Assembly (NCBI RefSeq): GCF_022758235.1
Contig: NZ_JALEBG010000002.1
Coordinates: 496,001 to 560,000 of the forward strand
DNA length: 64,000 nucleotides
Direction: 5' to 3'
Source: Pontibacter liquoris
GTDB lineage: Bacteria; Bacteroidota; Bacteroidia; Cytophagales; Hymenobacteraceae
Shown here: positions 59,146-64,000 of the stretch, piece after piece
How the letters are laid out: each line of letters opens with the position of its first letter
How positions within the stretch are numbered: position 1 is the stretch's first letter
Notes under the pieces: generated by a model
Told to the model about the DNA's origin: nothing
The model's database searches: none
Seen by the model: only the letters and a program-made list of their open reading frames with translations
Translations under genes and position numbers: made by a program

Positions 59146-59498
59146 TCGATAGTATGTAAGAACTGTATTAACGCACTGGTTAAACTAAAGACCTGTTTTG
59201 CGCTTCGTTCTTTTGCCGCATAACAGCAGCAAACGCATTTTAGTTTAGTTTAACTTCATCCTTGCCAAGGCTTTACTTTGATAGTAGCATTTTGGCTAAA
59301 TTTCGTGCAAAAATAACAGTTAAATCTATACTTTGCTATGCCTTGCTCTAATTTAACGATTTTTTCTTCAACACAATTTTGCCCAGGCGTGCGTAACCTA
59401 AAAGGGAGTAAGTAATTGTAAATCTGGAACAGATGTTGCTACGTAGCCTACAGCAACGCCATACCAAACCGGGCTTGCTCCCTATCAGCTAAAAGCAT
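59146..59498. other. Divergent spacer between the DksA-like and DUF3575-like genes
   Basis: No gene recognised in 353 bp. On the minus strand TATTTTTG (59308-59315) fits TAnnTTTG and could belong to the DksA-like gene, giving a long leader of about 160 nt. A TATACTT lies near 59327-59333. No long hairpin was seen. Confidence 0.45.
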
Positions 59499-60089
59499 AT
59501 GAAAAGAATTATCCTATTCTGCGCTGCCGCGCTTTTGCTCACGGCAGCTCCTTTATCCAGCAGCATTGCACAAGGCCAGGCGCCTACGCGCTCTACGGTC
59601 ATTAAAGTAAACGTGCTGAGCCCTTTTGCCGCTACCGGCTCCGGGTTTATCGAACACGCTTTCGGCCCGCACATCAGCGGCCAGGTTGGCGCCTTTATCA
59701 CGGGCGTTTCCGTATCGGGTGTCCGCTTCGACGGCTATGGCTTTACGCCGGAAGTGCGTTACTATGTATCGGACTATAAAGCTGCACCGGCTGGTTTATA
59801 CCTGGCCGGCTACGGCCGCATTCTCAACTATAAGCTCACTGTGCAGGACAAGGACCAGGGCAAAGAGTATAAAGCAACTTACGCTCCCATCGGGGCTGGT
59901 ATAGCTGCAGGCAACCAGTTTATCTTCAACAACGGCATCTCGGTAGATATTTTTCTTGGCGCGGGCATTAACGGCGGCAGCCTGAAGGTAAACTCCGGCA
60001 CGGAAGAAGATTTTGACACCGGTTTCCTGAACCTGCTGGGCAGTGGTTTCCGCCTGCGGCCGGGCTTAACGGTGGGCTATAGCTTTTAA
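59499..60089 (+). CDS. DUF3575-like outer membrane beta-barrel protein
   Basis: A 196-aa secreted barrel. The signal peptide IILFCAAALLLTAAPLSSSIAQ is followed by STVIKVNVLSPFAATGSGFIEHAFGPHISGQVGAF, a DUF3575-like opening; then amphipathic strands such as YGFTPEVRYYVSDY, LYLAGYGRILNYKLTVQD and ISVDIFLGAGINGGS, and a final LRPGLTVGYSF with a C-terminal Phe, the outer membrane insertion signature. Function unknown. It is followed by a terminator and faces ribH. Confidence 0.85.
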   Translation: MKRIILFCAAALLLTAAPLSSSIAQGQAPTRSTVIKVNVLSPFAATGSGFIEHAFGPHISGQVGAFITGVSVSGVRFDGYGFTPEVRYYVSDYKAAPAGLYLAGYGRILNYKLTVQDKDQGKEYKATYAPIGAGIAAGNQFIFNNGISVDIFLGAGINGGSLKVNSGTEEDFDTGFLNLLGSGFRLRPGLTVGYSF

Positions 60090-60159
60090 GTATAAACACG
60101 TTAGTGCCCGTTCATTACCATATGCTGTTTTATACTTGCAGCGCTACTTAGCTACAATC

Positions 60160-60195
60160 AAAAAGAGGCGGCACCTTGCGGTGTAGCCTCTTTCT
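60160..60195. terminator. Hairpin between the barrel gene and ribH
   Basis: AAAGAGGC (60162-60169) and GCCTCTTT (60186-60193) form a stem with an inner GGCACC/GGTGT extension. It lies between convergent genes and may serve both. Confidence 0.75.
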
Positions 60196-60215
60196 GTTTT
60201 AAGCCGGTTTATACT

Positions 60216-60692
60216 TTAAAAGCTCAGCATGTGGATGGCGGCCGCAGCGGCCTCCACGCCTTTGTTGCCGTGCTTGCCGCCGGCCCGGTCCAGGGCCTGC
60301 TCCAGGTTGTTGGTGGTTACCAAACCAAAGGAAACGGGCTTATTATACTTAAGCGAGACGTTGGTTAAGCCGTTGGCCACCGCGTGGTTGATGTAATCGT
60401 CGTGCTTGGTATCGCCTTTGATCACTACGCCGAGGCAGATCACGGCGTCCACTTCTTCCTGCTGCGCCAGGAACTGCGCGCCCAGCGTGAGTTCAAAGCT
60501 GCCCGGCACGGTGTTGCGGTAGATGTTCTCTTTGCGGGCGCCATGCTGCAGCAGCGTGTCAATAGCACCGGCACACAGCACGTCGGTAATCTCGTGGTGC
60601 CAGTCGGCTACCACAATGCCGAATGTCTTTTCGGAGATATCGCCGAAGGTATGCTTTTTATATTCGTTCAGGTTTTTCAGGGATGTGGCCAT
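60216..60692 (-). CDS. ribH: 6,7-dimethyl-8-ribityllumazine synthase
   Basis: Penultimate step of riboflavin synthesis: joins 5-amino-6-ribitylaminouracil and dihydroxybutanone phosphate. The 158-aa length is normal for the capsid-forming or pentameric enzyme. Motifs: FGIVVADWHHEITDVLCAGAIDTL, VPGSFELTLGAQFLAQ, DAVICLGVVIKGDTKHDDYINHAVANGLTNVSLKYNKPVSFGLVTTNNLEQALDRAGGKHGNKGVEAA. The catalytic His lies in KGDTKHDDY. It is a single gene with the mixed terminator at 60160 downstream. Confidence 0.96.
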   Translation of the reverse strand: MATSLKNLNEYKKHTFGDISEKTFGIVVADWHHEITDVLCAGAIDTLLQHGARKENIYRNTVPGSFELTLGAQFLAQQEEVDAVICLGVVIKGDTKHDDYINHAVANGLTNVSLKYNKPVSFGLVTTNNLEQALDRAGGKHGNKGVEAAAAAIHMLSF

Positions 60693-61224
60693 AGAAAATA
60701 TGCTGGTTTGTGAATGTAAAGATGAGCTGGTATATGGATGTGCTGTTTAGCAAGTATAACAAGTATAAATCCGCGTTGTCCCCCTTCGAAGGGGGTAGGG
60801 GGATGAGAGGCCAGTGAAATACGCAATCTTCTCAGGTATATCTAAAGTTGCTTTTGATGCCTTCCTTTTGATATACTATCCGAAGGTGTAATCATCCCCC
60901 TACCCCCTTCAAAGGGGGACTTTCTGCAATTCTGGCCTTTCACTAACCTGTCATTCTGTTAAGAAACCTGGTAGAAACTAAAGCCCTTACCCCTGGAGCT
61001 TAAGCCTATACTATCAGCCACCAAGATCCTTTCAGGATGACAAAAAAGGAGAACAAAACTGCCTTACCCCTTCAAAGGGAGACTTTCAGCAGCGCTTGTC
61101 TTGTGCCTGCAAAACCACTGGCAAGTATAAAATACGTTTGCTGCAAAAGAAGAAGCGCTTCTGCCTTTACAAAAGACAAAAGCGCTTTCCTTATACTTTA
61201 TACTTCGGCAAAAGCCGCTTTATG
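60693..61224. repeat. Intergenic repeat cluster between ribH and the TPR gene
   Basis: No gene is supported. CCCCCTTCGAAGGGGGTAGGGGGATG near 60780-60806 and the reverse-oriented module near 60895-60920 lie about 90 bp apart and can pair. A degenerate third copy (TACCCCTTCAAAGGGAGAC) lies near 61065-61083. The AAGATCCTTTCAGGATGACA phrase of the composite repeat appears in reverse orientation near 61023-61042. Several TATACTT/AAGTATA copies lie near 60755-60770, 61123 and 61192-61203. Confidence 0.65.
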
Positions 61225-61941
61225 TTACTTCTGTTCGCCGCCTGCCAGCATTTCGGCACGGGCTTTATACTTTTTGGCGTCGTTTACTTCGGCAGAAGAT
61301 TCGTATTTCTCGATGATGTTACCGTACGTTTCGGCAGCTGCTTTAAAGTCGTTTCCGGCTTCGTAGGCAATACCGGCTTTCATCAGGTACTGTGGCGAAA
61401 AATAAGGGTTTGCGTTCTCGTTGGCTGCTTTCAGATACAGATCAGCGGCTTCTTTGGTTTTACCCTGCTCCAGCAGCGCATCGCCGGTCAGGCTGTAGGC
61501 GCGGGCCTGCATCAGGTAATCATCCGACTTAAAATCCTCCAGGTGGCTAACCGCTTCGGCATACTTGCCATCTTTCAGCAGGGCTACGCCGGCATAAAAG
61601 TTAGCCAGGTTTCCGGCATCCGTGCCGCTATACTCGTCCGATATCTTCAGCAGGCCGTCATACTGGCCATCGCCGTTCAGGGCCTTGTTCAGCGAGTCCG
61701 CCTCGAAGTAATAAACGGCCTGGAACATGGCTTTCTGGGCTTCGGCGTTTTGCGTACGGCGATAGTTAAAGTAGAGGAAACCACCCACAATAACAGCAGC
61801 AATAAGAGCAAACACACCGATGAGCATCGATTTGTTTCTTTTCACAAAATCCTCGGAGCTTACCAGGCGATCTGCCAGCGCATCCGGATTTTCTACCAGC
61901 TCCTCAAACTCGCTGTGCTTCTTTACTTTTTCTTTAGCCAT
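61225..61941 (-). CDS. Membrane-anchored TPR protein (YfgM-like)
   Basis: A 238-aa protein: a charged N-terminus, one hydrophobic helix (residues 40-61, MLIGVFALIAAVIVGGFLYF), then about five TPR-like repeats to the end. The layout fits E. coli YfgM, a periplasmic TPR protein working with the PpiD/SecYEG translocon, and PpiD-type proteins occur in the same window (50-52 kb), but they are not adjacent. The match is by architecture. The next gene on this strand, pdhA, lies 118 bp upstream with an AT-rich spacer. Confidence 0.75.
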   Translation of the reverse strand: MAKEKVKKHSEFEELVENPDALADRLVSSEDFVKRNKSMLIGVFALIAAVIVGGFLYFNYRRTQNAEAQKAMFQAVYYFEADSLNKALNGDGQYDGLLKISDEYSGTDAGNLANFYAGVALLKDGKYAEAVSHLEDFKSDDYLMQARAYSLTGDALLEQGKTKEAADLYLKAANENANPYFSPQYLMKAGIAYEAGNDFKAAAETYGNIIEKYESSAEVNDAKKYKARAEMLAGGEQK

Positions 61942-62059
61942 CAGTATGAATAAATTAGAAACTCAAAATTAGAAATTAAAAGTGATTAGAAACAATACTT
62001 ATAAATCCTCAACACCAAATTTATAATTTTTAATTCCTAATAATCAATTTAAATAGGCA
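61942..62059. other. AT-rich spacer with imperfect inverted tracts
   Basis: The plus strand has AAATTAGAAACTCAAAATTAGAAATT tracts at 61946-61980 and their rough complement TTTATAATTTTTAATTCCTAATAATC near 62020-62045, so the spacer RNA between the pdhA and TPR genes could fold. No ORF. Confidence 0.5.
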
Positions 62060-63106
62060 CTAGTCCATGATGTAAGGATAGTCGCTCTCCACGTAAATAT
62101 CGGTATAAAGCTCCGATGGATCCGGGTAAGGCGACTCTTCGGCAAATTTCACCGAATCGGCTACCTGCTGCTTCACTTTTTCCTCGATCTGCTCCAGCTC
62201 CTCTTCGGTGGCCCATCCGTTCTGCAGGATAGTGGCTTTTACTGATTCGATCGGGTCTTTGCCTTTGTAGTCTTCCAGCTCTTCTTTGGTTCTATACTTG
62301 GCAGGGTCCGACATGGAATGGCCTTTGTAGCGGTAAGTTCTGAACTCCAGCAGGGTTGGCCCCTGGCCGCTACGTGCACGCTCCGCTGCCCGGGCTACGG
62401 CCTCGTGCACCGCTTCTACGCGCATGCCATCAACCGGCTCCGAAGGGATATCGTAGGCCTCACCCAGCGTATAGAGCTCGGTTACGTTTGAGGTACGCTT
62501 CACCGAAGTACCCATGGCGTAGCCATTGTTCTCGATCACAAAAATTACCGGCAGCTTCCAAGTCATGGCCATGTTCAGCGCCTCGTGGAAGGCACCCTGG
62601 CGCACGGCGCCATCGCCCATGTAGCAAATGCACACGTTGCCGGTCTTGTTATACTTCTCGGCAAAGGCAATACCTGCGCCAAGCGGCACCTGCGCACCCA
62701 CAATGCCGTGGCCGCCCATAAAGTTCACTTCCTTATCGAAGATGTGCATCGAGCCGCCTTTGCCTTTGGAGCAGCCTGTTTTCTTGGCAAACAGCTCGGC
62801 CATTACCGCGCCAGGGTCGGTGCCCAGTCCCAGCGGGTGTGCGTGGTCGCGGTACGCGGTGATCCACTTGTCGTCTTTGGTAAGGGCGGTTATGGCACCG
62901 GCAGCACAAGCCTCCTGGCCAATGTAGAGGTGGCAGAACCCTTTGATCTTTTGCTGGCCATATAACTGGCCTGCTTTTTCCTCGAAACGGCGCATGAGTT
63001 TCATGTTCTCATACCACCACATATAGGTTTCCTTTGAAAACGTTGGTTCAGCCTGTACCTTTGCTTTCGCCGGCTTCGCTTTTGCCTTATCTTTCGTATC
63101 TGCCAT
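62060..63106 (-). CDS. pdhA: Pyruvate dehydrogenase E1 component subunit alpha
   Basis: The thiamine-diphosphate-binding alpha chain of pyruvate dehydrogenase E1, which decarboxylates pyruvate in the link to the TCA cycle. The product is 348 aa from the ATG at 63106 (an ATG two codons earlier is possible). The N-terminal KAKAKPAKAKV extension is Lys/Ala-rich. The TPP motif is GDGAVRQGAFHEALNMAMTWKLPVIFVIENNG (GDG...NN). CHLYIGQEACAAGAI, HGIVGAQVPLGAGIA and RYKGHSMSDPAKYRTKEEL (phosphorylation-loop region) also fit E1 alpha. The beta subunit is not adjacent in this window. It diverges from recF. Confidence 0.96.
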   Translation of the reverse strand: MADTKDKAKAKPAKAKVQAEPTFSKETYMWWYENMKLMRRFEEKAGQLYGQQKIKGFCHLYIGQEACAAGAITALTKDDKWITAYRDHAHPLGLGTDPGAVMAELFAKKTGCSKGKGGSMHIFDKEVNFMGGHGIVGAQVPLGAGIAFAEKYNKTGNVCICYMGDGAVRQGAFHEALNMAMTWKLPVIFVIENNGYAMGTSVKRTSNVTELYTLGEAYDIPSEPVDGMRVEAVHEAVARAAERARSGQGPTLLEFRTYRYKGHSMSDPAKYRTKEELEDYKGKDPIESVKATILQNGWATEEELEQIEEKVKQQVADSVKFAEESPYPDPSELYTDIYVESDYPYIMD

Positions 63107-63230
63107 GGTCATATCTGTTAAAGTTATCCGTCAGCAATTCCGGCAAGTATAGCTGCCTGAAACAGTGGCCTTGAAAGCCGTAACGGTTTAGCATGCGAAA
63201 TTAAGGAAAAAGATATCAAAGTAGAAACGA

Positions 63231-64000
63231 ATGCTCCTCGAAAATCTCAGTTTGCTGTTTTTCAAGAATTATGAAGAGGCCTCGCTGGCTTTTTCGGAGC
63301 ATATCAACTGCTTTATCGGCAACAACGGCAGCGGAAAAACCAACCTGCTGGATGCCATTTATTACCTCTCCATGACCAAAAGCGCGTTTCCGGGTACTGA
63401 GGCGCAAAGTATAAAACAGGGCGAGGATTTTTTTATGGTGAAGGGCCGCTTTTTAGTAGGCAGCGAGAAACATACCGTACAGGTGAGCCTGAAACAGGGC
63501 CAGAAAAAAATGGTAACGCACAACAAAGCCCTTTACGAGAAAATGAGCGAGCACATCGGCCGCTTCCCGGTGGTGCTCATCTCGCCCTACGACACCGACC
63601 TGATCCGGGAAGGCAGCGAAGAGCGCCGCAAATATTTCGACAGCCTTATCTCGCAGCTCAACCATGTATACCTCGAGCAGCTTATCCAGTACAGCTATGT
63701 GCTCAAACAGCGCAACTCGCTGCTGAAACAATTTGCCGAGCGCCATTACTACGACCGCGATTACCTGCACATCCTCAACGAGCAGCTGGTGCCCTTTGGA
63801 GAAGACCTGGCCCGGGAGCGCGAAAAGTTTCTGCAGGAGTTTGTGCCGATCTTTCAGAAGCACTACCACCACATTTCGGGCAGCAGCGAAGCCGTAACTC
63901 TGACCTATAAAAGCCAGTTACCCGGCGCCGACTTTGCCCAGCTGCTGCACCAGGCCGAGCGCAGGGATCTGGCCCTGCAGCGCACCACCGTGGGCCCGCA
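63231..64000 (+). CDS. recF: DNA replication and repair protein RecF, N-terminal part
   Basis: SMC-like ATPase that helps RecR/RecO load RecA at gaps; runs off the window. The first 256 codons are visible. The start ATG at 63231 gives MLLENLSLLFFKNYEEASL. Walker A is GNNGSGKTNLLDAIYYLSM (about residues 31-49). The Asp/Glu-rich MSEHIGRFPVVLISPYDTDLIREGSEERRKYFDSLI segment (about 104-139) follows RecF proteins, as does the long helical lever with EQLIQYSYVLKQRNSLL. Walker B lies beyond the window. An AGT-ATA Ser-Ile pair sits in EAQSIKQG near 63410. Confidence 0.95.
   Translation, partial: MLLENLSLLFFKNYEEASLAFSEHINCFIGNNGSGKTNLLDAIYYLSMTKSAFPGTEAQSIKQGEDFFMVKGRFLVGSEKHTVQVSLKQGQKKMVTHNKALYEKMSEHIGRFPVVLISPYDTDLIREGSEERRKYFDSLISQLNHVYLEQLIQYSYVLKQRNSLLKQFAERHYYDRDYLHILNEQLVPFGEDLAREREKFLQEFVPIFQKHYHHISGSSEAVTLTYKSQLPGADFAQLLHQAERRDLALQRTTVGP

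Noticed and set aside
1..64000. CRISPR array
   Set aside because: No series of 25-40-bp identical repeats with regular unique spacers was seen; the repeats present are composite and irregular.

Overview
The window looks like chromosomal DNA from a Bacteroidota member of the Cytophagia, most likely Hymenobacteraceae and Pontibacter-like. This is inferred from gene content: DUF4293, DUF4270 and DUF4476 proteins, a short GT5-like protein beside panC, a bacterial GH3 protein, a PcrB-like prenyl synthase, many outer membrane beta-barrels and an OmpA/TPR/beta-propeller lipoprotein. Promoters of the TTTG/TAnnTTTG type, weak Shine-Dalgarno sites and several TTG starts agree. No 16S gene is present, so the genus is not proven.

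Layout. 1-5.3 kb: start of an ABC exporter, truA, a thiolase and a DUF4293 membrane protein, separated by three copies of a 415-485 bp composite intergenic repeat. 5.3-13.5 kb: envelope genes (DUF4476 protein, three tandem barrel paralogues, further barrels, a PorE-like lipoprotein) around purM. 13.5-26 kb: a membrane/soluble Fe-S pair resembling HdrDE-type ETF:quinone reductases, tRNA-Phe, a DnaJ-TPR protein, a holin-like/PcrB operon, an AraC regulator, an acyl-CoA dehydrogenase, a YugP-type protease, rfaE2, a flippase-like protein, panD and panC. 26-39 kb: the short GT5-like protein with a DUF4270 lipoprotein, glmS, a degenerate 3-hydroxyacyl-CoA dehydrogenase, ridA, YihY, gltX, an AIM24 protein, GH3, a nonsense-broken four-helix-bundle gene and lptB. 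39-45.6 kb: an AT-richer accessory stretch with a GH25 lysozyme, a lipoprotein, an IS1182-like element with a broken transposase, SRPBCC and DHFR-like proteins and an M61 peptidase. 45.6-64 kb: recJ, a TPR protein, then an envelope/cofactor cluster (scpB, an RluB-like synthase, coaX, a FadL-like barrel, lptC, a 57-aa protein, a CNNM/CorC protein, a PpiD-like chaperone), ribH, pdhA and the start of recF.

Themes. Genes for outer membrane and LPS assembly (rfaE2, lptB, lptC, the PpiD-like chaperone, barrels), CoA supply (panC, panD, coaX) and fatty acid oxidation (thiolase, acyl-CoA dehydrogenase, Fe-S pair) recur. The most unusual signal is not a gene. The heptamer TATACTT/AAGTATA occurs about 110 times by eye in 64 kb, against roughly 8 expected. 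It lies in intergenic repeats, beside terminators and inside reading frames, where it recurrently specifies Ser-Ile as AGT-ATA. Three genes carry apparent inactivating mutations (barrel frameshift, four-helix-bundle amber, transposase ochre).
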